From Chrysaora quinquecirrha (Eukaryota; Cnidaria; Scyphozoa; Semaeostomeae; Pelagiidae), in assembly GCA_014526335.1 (NCBI GenBank), contig JACTAT010000003.1:291431-355430 (forward strand): 64,000 nucleotides of DNA, written 5' to 3'. The notes below the pieces were generated by a model. The model did no database searches. It was not told the origin of the DNA and saw nothing but the letters and a program-made list of their open reading frames with translations. Of the stretch, positions 50,001-62,000 are shown one piece after another (position 1 is the stretch's first letter; each line of letters begins with the position of its first letter). The translations under genes and the position numbers were made by a program.

Positions 50001-53000
50001 CTTGAGCAGGGCGAGATCTGGACAAGCGGGCCGAAAATTTCTCATATGAACACTCCATCCCACTAACCGGGCTGGAATTGTTTCAACAGCACATGTGTGA
50101 AACCATAAAAGGCTTTGAAGTTGCCGAAATGAACAATTTCTGTCTCGATAGGCGGGCCAGAATTATCCCATATGAACAGAACTTGAAATTTGTTTCGCTT
50201 AGTGGGCTGGCCCGGCATGCGGGCTTATATCAACAGGCCCTAAGGCTAAGCTTTATCCGCTGATGCTACCACACGACACAGGTACAGATACGAAACGTTA
50301 CCATTTTCAAAGTCTGTCGAAATGCAAGAACACAATTTCACGTCAGAGTTTAAAATCTATCTATTCAAATAACACCACACTGTGTGCTAAGTCAGCAGTT
50401 TTTGCATGGCTATCTCTAAAATATGGATTATGGAATGATGGAGTGGAATGATGGAATGATGGAATGGAATGATGGAATGGTATCAAAATGCATAAATGCA
50501 AAAGAAAAGCAATTTCCAAACACATCGCGACAATATTTTTGATTTTGAAAGTATAATGAAACAAAGACAGAGCCATTCCATATTTTAGAAAAATATGGAA
50601 TGGCGAATTTTCTCAAAAATTACTTGCTTCTCTTTGCTGAATTCTTCCCCCTGGGGTTGTATATGACTAACAAACACATCTGAGTAGAACTTATGAAGAT
50701 TTGGAGTCAATTGAAGGAGTTACGAGACCATTCCATATTTTAGAAAAATATGGAATGGCGAATTTTCTCAAAAATTACTCGCTTCTTTTTGCTGAAACCT
50801 TCCCCCGAGGGTTGTATATGCCTTACAAACACATTTGAGTAGAAATTAAGAAGATTTGGAGTCAATTGAAGGAATAATAAGGCCATTCCATATTTTAGAA
50901 AAATATGGAATGGCGAATTTTCTCAAAAATTACTCGCTTCTTTTTGCTGAAACCTTCCCCCGAGGGTTGTATATGCCTTACAAACACATCTGAGTAGAAA
51001 TTAAGAAGATTTGGAGTCAATTGAAGGAATAATAAGGCCATTCCATATTTTAAAAAATATGGAATGGCGAATTTTCTCAAAAATTACTTGCTTCTCTTTG
51101 CTGAATTCTTCCCCCTGGGGTTGTATATGACTAACAAACACATCTGAGTAGAACTTATGAAGATTTGGAGTCAATTGAAGGAGTTACGAGACCATTCCAT
51201 ATTTTAGAAAAATATGGAATGGCGAATTTTCTCAAAAATTACTCGCTTCTTTTTGCTGAAACCTTCCCCCGAGGGTTGTATATGCCTTACAAACACATTT
51301 GAGTAGAAATTAGGAAGATTTGGAGTCAATTGAAGGAATAATAAGGCCATTCCATATTTTAGAAAAATATGGAATGGCGAATTTTCTCAAAAATTACTCG
51401 CTTCTTTTTGCTGAAACCTTCCCCCGAGGGTTGTATATGCCTTACAAACACATCTGAGTAGAAATTAAGAAGATTTGGAGTCAATTGAAGGAATAATAAG
51501 GCCATTCCATATTTTAGAAAAATATGGAATGGCGAATTTTCTCAAAAATTACTCGCTTCTTTTTGCTGAAACCTTCCCCCAAGGGTTGTATAAGCCTTAC
51601 AAACACATCTGGGTAGAAATTAAGAAGATTTGGAGTCAATTGAAGGAGTTACGAGACCATTCCATATTTTAGAAAAATATGGAATGGCGAATTTTCTCAA
51701 AAATTACTCGCTTCTTTTTGCTGAAACCTTCCCCCAAGGGTTGTATATGCCTTACAAACACATCTGAGTAGAAATTAAGAAGATTTGGAGTCAATTGAAG
51801 GAGTTACGAGACCATTCCATATTTTAGAAAAATATGGAATGGCGAATTTTCTCAAAAATTACTCGCTTCTTTTTGCTGAAACCTTCCCCCAAGGGTTGTA
51901 TATGCCTTACAAACACATCTGAGTAGAAATTAAGAAGATTTGCAGTCAATTGAAGGAGTTATGAGACCATTCCATATTTTAGAAAAATATGGAATGGCGA
52001 ATTTTCTCAAAAATTACTCGCTTCTTTTTGCTGAAACCTTCCCCCAAGGGTTGTATATGCCTTACAAACACATCTGAGTAGAAATTAAGAAGATTTGCAG
52101 TCAATTGAAGGAGTTACGAGACCATTCCATATTTTAGAAAAATATGGAATGGCGAATTTTCTCAAAAATTACTCGCTTCTTTTTGCTGAAACCTTCCCCC
52201 GAGGGTTGTATATGCCTTACAAACACATCTGAGTAGAAATTAAGAAAATTTGGAGTCAATTGAAGGAATAATAAGGCCATTCCATATTTTAGAAAAATAT
52301 GGAATGGCAAATTTTCTCAAAAATTACTCGCTTCTTTTTGCTGAAACCTTCCCCCAAGGTTTGTATATGCCTTACAAACACATCTGAGTAGAAATTAAGA
52401 AGATTTGGAGTCAATTGACAGGGGCGCACATTAGGGGGGGTGTGGGGGGGTGAGACACCCCAATGTTTTCAGAGTCGGTCCAAAAACATTTTTAGAGGAA
52501 AAAGTCGGTCCACGAAAATTATTTTGGGAATTCAAGTCCTAATCGGGCTGATTTTTGTCCTAATACAATTTGGTCCGAATCCAAGATGCTCTTTTGCAAA
52601 GGTCGGTCCACATCCACACCCATTTCCATATGAAATAATAAAAAGGAAACAAAAGGAATATGACATTTAACTGCTGTAAATTTCAAGCATCCGGCCGGCT
52701 ATTCGAATAATAACGAGATGAATGAAAATATAATTGCAATGTATTGTTCGGATATTAATCACAGGAAACAGTTCACAACTTCACATGCAGTTTCGTCTTT
52801 CGAAGTTTCGAACTCAAAGTTTTGCAAAAGTCTGTCTTCTGAGAAAACATTTTATGTGCTCTGATTATTCTCGTGTCGTGGCTATTTTCTTTTTCTTGAA
52901 CTATTAATCGCAAGCAATAATACAACCTTGAACAGCAACAGCCTTAGTAAATGGAACATTAGCGTACAGGATGACGACATAACCAAGGAAACTCAAATTC

Positions 53001-56000
53001 ATTGCAAAGGTAAGATGATCATACGTTTCTGTATCTTATCTTTCAATAACTGTTGTGTTATTTTCACATTCTTGTCAAAGTCCCCTGTTTCGATAAACAT
53101 AACAAAAGTTACCCCTGAAATGAGTGCTCGAAAATTTCCTAAAACAAGTGCTATCTAAGAAAGATAACCAGTCCTAAAAAGCCGAAACTACTTACGATTT
53201 TCGTATGTCATAATTCAAATGAAATCTTGCTAAGAAAGTCTTAAGAAAATTTTAGTGCTGAAAATTGCAAATTATTAAGAAAGTTTGATAACTGGCATCA
53301 TTTAAAACTTTCTTTTATCGAGGCACCCTTTCTAGAAGTAAATCAAATGGGAAGTAGGATGAAGAGGATCACCATGTTGAATTACATAAATTTCTTTTCT
53401 CTAGATGCCGAATAATCGCTACAAAGTGACTTGTGCGTTGTGCAAAAGCACTTTTGACAATGACCACAGGAAGAAACATTGCATGACGAAGCATCCAAAG
53501 TATAATTCAAAGACCTTGCCTCTTGTGCTTGGAAACCAGCAAAAGGTAAAATTGTTCTTTGTTTAGATTATGTCGATTATCCCAGTTTCTTAATTAAGAA
53601 TGTTTTTGCCCGTAAAATTCACCTTTTGTTTTTTATGATTGGTTCAACTACTTGATTTAATCTTGTACTTTGTTTGCATGCAGATTATAACAAGCTTCAA
53701 CAAGCAAGTTCCTCGCAATGAAACTAGAGAAGTTATTCCCTCAACTAGTCCTCTGAAGCTTATTAACGATGACTCTGAGTTACGTGATGACATGGCTAAA
53801 AGTGACGCTTCTGGAGTTGAGGTTGGTGCTATATGTTTGCTTTTTTTAAATGCTAGTCTATTCGAACTATCTTGCATGACCTTATCTTCTTTCTTGAATT
53901 AATGTATACCCCTAGATCTGAAGATTTTGGAGAGAACTTCGAAAAGAAGACTTCGAAACGGAAAGTTTTTTTGCTTCAGGTAGGTTGTGTACAAAACTTT
54001 TTACTACTGTATGACCCTATTCAATATACCACATTTCTTCTTCTATTTTTAGGCCACTGTTAAACGACCATCGATCAATGTACCATTCTCGATCTGCGAA
54101 AAGCGTCCACGAACAGATATGAACTTTTCTCCAGAACAGATACAACAGGTAAGTACACGGAATTTGCAAAAATGGAAGATAAAGCTTTATTATTGCAGTA
54201 TGAAGGCCGATGATATCGTTCACTGCCAATTGTTTAGTTGCCAGCCTCGCACTTGTAGGTTGGATGTGTGCAGAATGGTGGTGTTGTTTTATTTGGAGTA
54301 TATAAAATGTTGTGATGTCAAGTCACAAGCTGAATGCTGACCCTAATCGACGGTTGAAACCGATGAGGCCAAAACTTTGGAGCGGTAGTAAAGTTTTAAG
54401 CTTCCAATCCAATTTTGCGAATATGTTCTTGACCTGCTAAGTTGCCAACTTTTCAATCTGCCCTGCCCAATAAAGCCTGCATTTTCTTCAACAGGAAACT
54501 TCAAATGATCCTTCTTCATCTGATAACAAGGCATGGATTTGTGAAAATGAGGAGTTCGTGGAAGTAGATGCACAAGCGATTGATTCGGAAGAAGAAGCTG
54601 TTGTTGAAAACCTTTCATCGGAAGAAGATATTGAACATCAAGAGGTAACCATTTTGCACCTTAGTTTGAGCTAAATTTTCAATTAGGCTATGTAGCTAGT
54701 CGATCTTTTATGAGGCTAAAGGCATAATGGCAAACTCTATGGAAATCCATTATCAGCAAAATCGATTTCAAGTTCAAGAAATTTCAAGCACCGGCGAAAA
54801 AGAATCTTTAAAGGGTGATTTCATCTTTAGAGGGTGAAATTTCATCTCCTGCTTTTTGTAGCCAAACAAACTTCGGGCATATTCTTTTCATCACTTTTGG
54901 TCTTCTAAATTCCCAAAATGGTAGAATTTGCAAAAAGAAGTGTTCCTGATTGAAAAGAATGCGCCTGATGAAGACGGAAACTTTGCAGAGGAGTGTTCTT
55001 CTTCAACGAGACTGAAGTTTCCAAATCTCCATGGCTGCAATAATCACGGCCTCGGTTTGGAACAGTCGTGCTGCTCAGTTCAGAAATAAGAACAGCTGGG
55101 GTATCTGCGGAGTCTTTCAAATACCTTCTGAACCTACTGTTTTCAAAAAATGTTGTAAAATGAATAGGACTTTCGAGCAGGCCAAAACAGAAGTCGCTTA
55201 CCGAAAAATAAAGATGATGTAAATAACATGCCCTTTATGCCCCATACGTTCGTGGTATGTGTATGTCTACATAATTTTTTTACATTAATTTCAGGAAATA
55301 CTGTCAAATGTCGATGATGACAATCAAACTGATCGTTCATGGGTTTCTTGTTTCGGAAAGCTGCGTTATCTGTGCGAAGAACTTCAGCACTGTCAAAACC
55401 TGGTAAAGAAAGTCGAATCTGAAATTTCACCGAGCCCACAACTTCTTGTTGGAGAGCTGTTAGACATTGCCGAAAGGGTAGAATTTTTATCTTCAGCACT
55501 AAAAGCAGATTCTGAAAAGGCTTTGGAAGCTCTACGTGAGGAGCGTGAAGAATTCAAGATCATTGAGACAGAAGAATTTGAGCCAATAGACCGGGATCCC
55601 GCACTTAGGCGCAAGGTTTCATCAGATGCAGACAGAATGTTTCTCATAAATCAGGGCCCATTTCAGCCAAAGCTTTCGAGATATCCAAGAAATGATGAAA
55701 TAGAGCCGGGTAAACAGTGCCATTTTACTTCAGACTGGTATCGTAGCTTTCCTCATCTTGAATACTCTGTTTCAAAAGATGCCTGCTTCTGCTTTGTGTG
55801 CCAGATCTTTCAAGATGGAGTTGGGCATGAAAAGGCAGATGAAGCTTGGACATCAAGAGGAGTGAGAGCTTGGCACAAGATGAAAAGTCGCGGTAAAGCG
55901 AAAACCGGAAAGTTGTCCAGTCATTTCAGCAGCACAGCTCACAAGGCTTCACTCGATGCGTTGATCTGCTTTCAAAGCAAAGCAACGCATATTGATTGCT

Positions 56001-59000
56001 TGCTGGAAAAGAACAAACGCAAAGAGGAGATTGCAAATGAGGCAGAGAGTGAAAGAAATCGCGAATCAATTAAAGTTTTACTCGATGTCACACGCACCCT
56101 TGCAAGGCAAGGACTATCGTTCAGAGGTGCTGGCTCTGAAAAGGATGGAAATGGAAATTTTCATCAGATAGCAAAACTCGTTGCAAGACACTCACCATCC
56201 TTCAAACGATGGTTAGAAGAAGCCGAAAATAGACCGCATACGGTGAACTATCTTAGTTCCAGATCTCAAAACGAGTTCCTCCTTCTGCTTGCTGAAGATG
56301 TAACAGAAAAGGTTAGAAAGGAAGTAATCGAGTCAGAAATCTCAACGGTCATTGCCGACACAACTCCAGATGTTTCTCACGTAGATCAGTTATCTGTTAT
56401 GACTGATATCGACAAAAAAACAGGCGATGGTCAAGCCAAACAAATTTTGAAGTCCTGGAATAAGAGAGAGCTGAACTCAAGTAGCATTGCGTTTCAGTCA
56501 TACGACTATACAGCTTCTATGTCCGGTGTCTTCAATGGGTGTCAAGCAATGATGAGTCAATACCTCGGTTCAGACATCCCATACTTCCCTTGTCTTGCTC
56601 ATCGTGTCAATACAACTGTTGAGCATAGTTGTAAAGCTAGCGTTATCGCCTGTAAGATGTTCGATACCCTTCAAGAAGTTTATGTATTCTTCAGCTCCAG
56701 CACGAAAAGGTACAACCTATTTCGGCAAAAGGTTAAGGAACTGGATATCGACGGAGCACTGGATTTAAGGAACCTGTCCATGACAAGATGGATTGCCCGA
56801 GCAGATTCAATCAGAGCTGTTTGGAGAAGTTTTGAAGGAGTGATTGCTGCACTAGAAGCATTAGAAGAGTCAGAGGATGCAAAGACGAAAGTGAAAGCTT
56901 CTGGTCTCCTGAAAAGCGTAAAGAAGTTCGATTTTGTGGTGATGTTAATGTTCATGAAAAATGTCATGGTAAAAACCAAGACCCTAACCCAAGAGATTCA
57001 AAATGTTGAGATCAACATCCTCGATACTTTGGAAGCAGCTCAAGCTACTATCACCACACTACAGCATATGCGGAATGATTCCAATGGGCTTGACCAGGAA
57101 ATCCAGGCAGCACTTGTTTTTGGTAAGAAGTGTGGTATTGATGGCAATGCTCAGTTTGAGAAACACCATCGACCACGAAGGATACCACATCGGATAGAGG
57201 AAAGGCCTGAAAATGCAGCAGTTTTGGGCATAAAAGAGTTTTACCGCAAAGAATTTCATGCAATCCTTGATGTGCAGATATCATCCCTGACAGAGAATAT
57301 CAAAGTACCTTTGGAAATTCTAACTCCTGCAGTTCGTATCCTCCAGCCACCACTCGAAGGCGACATTGAGCTTGAAGATTGCCAGTCCCTAATCAACATG
57401 CTACCTACCGCACTGCAACCTGATGCCGATGCGTTGGAAGCGGAAATATCAATTTTTAGAAGCCACTGTGCCGAAAACAAACCGGAAATTACTAGCACAG
57501 AGAAAGCAGCAGAGTATGCTCGAAAGTTTAAAGGGTTGTTTCCGCTAACAGAAAGGTGCTACCAACTCTTACTTACTGTCCCCATCACATCTGCATCAAG
57601 TGAGAGAAGCTTCTCAAAGTTGAAATTGATAAAGACATTAATGAGGTCGTCAATGAAACAGCAAAGGCTATATGAAATGATGATCCTGGCATGCGAAAAA
57701 GATGTCACCGATGCTATTGAACTTGAAGACGTTATTAACAGATGGGCGAAAATGCCAAAGAAAAGGCGTCTTATTTCTGTAATTCCATCATCTGCAAAGT
57801 AGGGTAAACAAATAAACAAGTGCCACAGTTAGCCTCGATTCTACGTAGCCATATTGTGCGGCATCCGTAGCAGGCAGCCTGCTGTTGCTTTCATCACGGC
57901 ATTGCAGGCATCTTTCTTCTAATAGTACAGTAAGCCACTGGGTATAACAATCAGGATTTAAGGATGTGTGTCCACTTGCCTGTGATGTGATACAGTAAGG
58001 GTGGAGGATGTCAGAAAGCAACAACAGGCAAACTTATTGCGGAACTTACACCATATAAAAACGAGGCTTAAGGAATTCATTTGTAGACTTTTTAACGTTT
58101 TCAAGAACTTTGTTTTAAGTAGAATTAGAAGGTAATCTTACGCATTGCAATAACTCAACTCAATACAGTTTATGCGTTTAGCTTATAGTTTATATAAACG
58201 TGTGAAGTGGTATGTTTAAATTCTTTGTATTTGTTGCAGTTTAAATTGACGAAGAAAGTTTCTGTTGTATGCCTGAAGTCATTTTTTGATCCGAACAAAT
58301 AATCTTTCTATGCCCAGTCGGTCCCAAAAAAATTTTCACGCTGCAGTCGGTCCGAAAGGAGCTTACACCCCCCCAAACAAAATTTGAATGTGCGCCCCTG
58401 TCAATTGAAGGAGTTACGAGACCATTCCATATTTTAGAAAAATATGGAATGGCGAATTTTCTCAAAAATTACTCGCTTCTTTTTGCTGAAACCTTCCCCC
58501 AAGGGTTGTATATGCCTTACAAACACATCTGAGTAGAAATTAAGAAGATTTGGAGTCAATTGAGGGCTATTACTAAAAGCAGAAACGGGGAATATCAGCG
58601 GGAACGAGCGGGAATCACCGGGAACGTGCGGGAACGTGCGGGAACGCGCGGGAACGAGCGGGAATCAGCGGGAACGGGCGGGAACGAGCGGGAATGACCG
58701 GGAATCACCGGGAACGAGCGGGAATGACCGGGAATCAGCGGGAACGAGCGGGAATGACCGGGAATCAGCGGGAACGAGCGGGAATCAGCGGGAACGGGCG
58801 GGAACGAGCGGAATGACCGGGAATCAGCGGGAACGGGCGGGAACGAGCGGGAACGAGCGGGAACGAGCGGGAATCGCCGGGAACGGGCGGGAATCAGCGG
58901 GAACGGAGGGTTCTAAGAGTCACAAAAGATCGAAAAATAAATATTAAATGACAATGATTTATAAGCTTAATGCCTGCCAAATTGAATCGTCATTTTCAAA

Positions 59001-62000
59001 TACTAATTAGGAAAAAAGAAGAAATTGAAAATATCACTAAATTTACTTTAAAAATTTTAAAATCGAAAACACAAAAAATGCAACAATTTTAGGATTGGAA
59101 AACAACGATATTTTGATAACAAACGTTTACATGTGCGTAAACACGAGATCTTGAAGTGGAGTAAATGAAATTGCATAACCGAAACAACATGCTCGCCTAC
59201 CGGAAGCAGCGGGAAGCCGAGTAACTTGAACTTCTGTAAACTTGTGACACAACACAAAGGTTTTAATTGATTCATGATTTTTGCCTCAATTAGAGATATT
59301 CCAACTTGAGAACAAAAACATACCTATTTACCTAATGAGAAATGAAAACAAAATCTTCTTGGAAATTTTAGGACAATTCGTGATCGTAATTGAATTTAAT
59401 ATTTGGAATTTATTACGTAGTTTAACTTTACATTCTTGAGTTTGTTGTGCAAAAATGCACTTATTTTCTTTTTTTCTATAAGAAACTTTGCTCTTGAAAC
59501 ATTTGGTAGCGTTTCTTATGTTAAATAAAAATCCCCAAATTTTGTGAATTTGAAAAAGATTTTATGAATATGGTTCGGGGGCTTTCGAACACTACAGTTC
59601 CTGAAGAAAGAATTACAACAGTACAGAAACGTATAATCAGTAAAATGTTGTAGAATTTAGAATTTGAAGTCTACGAATGTGTTTGGTACCTATTTTAGTA
59701 CAAGAAGACATCATAATTATAGGCCCTTTATTTTGGTTCGGTTCAGGCTATGCATTCATTCATTTTCAACTTCTCATACTTCCTTCCGCTAAACTTGGCA
59801 CAACTTTGCATTCCTATGATCACGAAATCACCTTTTTGCAGCAATCCCCCTTGTATTACACAGGTCATTCCTGCGCTACTCGTACTCCAATTGCACATTT
59901 CCTTATTTTTCCACCGAGGGGCAAATCACTTTCCTTATGACTGGACGAGATTTTTGGGATTTTCACAGAAGAACAATAGAATTTCCTGAAAATTATTAAA
60001 GGATTTTCAAAATAACAATAGCCTTTTTCAAAAGTGGACGAGATTTTTGGAGTGATTTGCCCCTCGTTTTCAACTGTGCTGTGGGGTCGCGAGGCTGAAC
60101 TTGAATAAAACAAACCTTCATCTTTATATTTCTATTTATCTCAAAAAACTTCAATATTTTAATTAATTTGTGTACCCAAAAAATTCTTAGTTTGTTATTA
60201 CTTTTAATTTTCAATTTCAATTTTTTAACTTGTATCTTACTGTTTTGACCATGTATCAAATGATATAGTGTCATGAAAAAATTCAATCCTTTGTGTTGTG
60301 TCACAAGTTTACAGAAGTTCAAGTTACTCGGCTTCCGGCTGCTTCCGGTAGGCGATCATGTTGTTTCGGTTATGCAATTTCATTGATTTCATTTACTCCA
60401 CTTCAAGATCTCGTGTTTACGCACATGTAAACGTTTGTTATCAAAATATCGTTGTTTTCCAATCCTAAAATTGTTGCACTTTTTGTGTTTTCGATTTTAA
60501 AATTTTTAAAGTAAATTTAGTGATATTTTCAATTTCTTCTTTTTTCCTAATTAGTATTTGAAAATGACGATTCGATTTGGCAGGCATTAAGCTTATAAAT
60601 CATTGTCATTTAATATTTATTTTTCGATCTTTTGTGACTCTTAGAACCCTCCGTTCCCGCTGATTCCCGCTCGTTCCCGGTGATTCCCGCTCGTTCCCGC
60701 TCGTTCCCGCCGCCCACTCCGTTCCCGCTCGTTACCCCGCGGTCATTCCCGCTCGTTCCCGCCGTTCCCGCCCGTTCCCGCTGATTCCCGCTCGTTCCCG
60801 CTCGTTCCCGCTGATTCCCGCTCGTTCCCGCTGATTCCCGGTCATTCCCGCCCGTTCCCGCTGATTCCCGCTCGTTCCCGGTCATTCCCGCTCGTTCCCG
60901 CTCGTTCCCGCTGTCATTCCCGCGTTCCCGCTGATTCCCGCTCGTTCCCGCGCGTTCCCGCACGTTCCCGGTGATTCCCGCTCGTTCCCGCTGATATTCC
61001 CCGTTCCTGCTTTTAGTAATAGCCGCCTACCATATTTAGAAATGTGATATGAATGATTGCATATTTGCGTCGCCATTAGTCTGAATTTTCAAGTGGATCT
61101 GTCAAATTATCAATCAGACCAGACCACAGTGGTTATGGCCGCCCAATACAGCAGTGCTCAACTTGGAAATTAGCATCTTCCTTGAGAATCATGTTTCAAG
61201 CTTCCGTCCAGTATTTCTCGATTTTGAGATAATTTTACTCGGGTGTGTTTGTAAGGCTTATACAACCCTAGCGGGAAGGTTTCAGCAAAAGAAGCGAGTA
61301 ATTTTGAGAAAATTCGCCATTCCATATTTTTCTAAAATATGGAATGGCCTTATTTTTCCTTCAATTGACTCCAAATCTTCTTAATTTCTACTCAGATGTA
61401 TTTGTAAGGCATATACAACCCTTGGGGGAAGGTTTCAGCAAAAAGAAGCGAGTAATTTTTGAGAAAATTTGCCATTCCATATTTTTCTAAAATATGGAAT
61501 GGCCTTATTATTCCTTCAATTGACTCCAAATTTTCTTAATTTCTACTCAGATGTCTTTGTAAGGCATATACAACCCTCGGGGGAAGGTTTCAGCAAAAAG
61601 AAGCGAGTAATTTTTGAGAAAATTCACCATTCCATATTTTTCTAAAATATGGAATGGCCTTATTATTCCTTCAATTGACTCCAAATCTTCTTAATTTCTA
61701 CTCAGATGTGTTTGTAAGGCATATACAACCCTTGGGGGAAGGTTTCAGTAAAAAGAAGCGAGTAATTTTGAGAAAATTCACCATTCCATATTTTTCTAAA
61801 ATATGGAATGGCCTTATTATTCCTTCAATTGACTCCAAATCTTCTTAATTTCTACTCAGATGTGTTTGTAAGGCATATACAACCCTCGGGGGAAGGTTTC
61901 AGCAAAAAGAAGCGAGTAATTTTTGAGAAAATTCGCCATTCCATATTTTTCTAAAATATGGAATGGTCTCATAACTCCTTCAATTGACTCCAAATCTTCT

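Larger units (their letters stand above)
52419..58400 (+). mobile_element. hAT transposon with 8-bp target duplication TCAATTGA
   Basis: Terminal inverted repeats CAGGGGCGCACATT and AATGTGCGCCCCTG are flanked by TCAATTGA (52411-52418 and 58401-58408). The CAGGG-type ends and 8-bp duplication define the hAT superfamily. It carries one spliced transposase gene on the plus strand. The subterminal regions share GTCGGTCC words (52470-52610, and as GGACCGAC near 58318 on the other strand). 57803-58400 is noncoding. Removing the element and one TSD copy restores the 155-bp spacing between 52277 and 58422 exactly. Confidence 0.95.
58565..61024. mobile_element. Inner foldback with GC-rich 10-bp minisatellite arms
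   Basis: Ends GGCTATTACTAAAAGCAG and its complement. The arms, about 700 bp (58565-59265 and 60284-61024), are inverted copies: first a CGGGAACGAG/CGGGAATCAG minisatellite of 330-370 bp, then unique AT-rich sequence (GTCACAAAAGATCGAAAAAT, CTACCGGAAGCAGCGGGAAG). The centre (59266-60283) holds another hairpin. No protein of its own is visible. The first bases GGCTATNNCTAAAA match the outer foldback, so the two are probably related families. No target duplication is visible. Confidence 0.85.

Noticed and set aside
50573..52418. CRISPR-like appearance of the regular 155-bp array
   Set aside because: Units are contiguous near-identical satellites without variable spacers, and the sequence is from a eukaryote.
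54925..55090. Possible extra hAT exon coding [20 protein letters not shown] and a Cys/His-rich end
   Set aside because: No acceptor or donor gives the required phase, and the frame ends in a stop; neighbouring exons already join in phase 0.
58636..58947. Plus-strand frame of 103 codons with [13 protein letters not shown] repeats
   Set aside because: It is a translation of the 10-bp minisatellite, which has no stop in any frame, and the mirror frame exists in the right arm at 60610-60963. No reason to think it is a protein.
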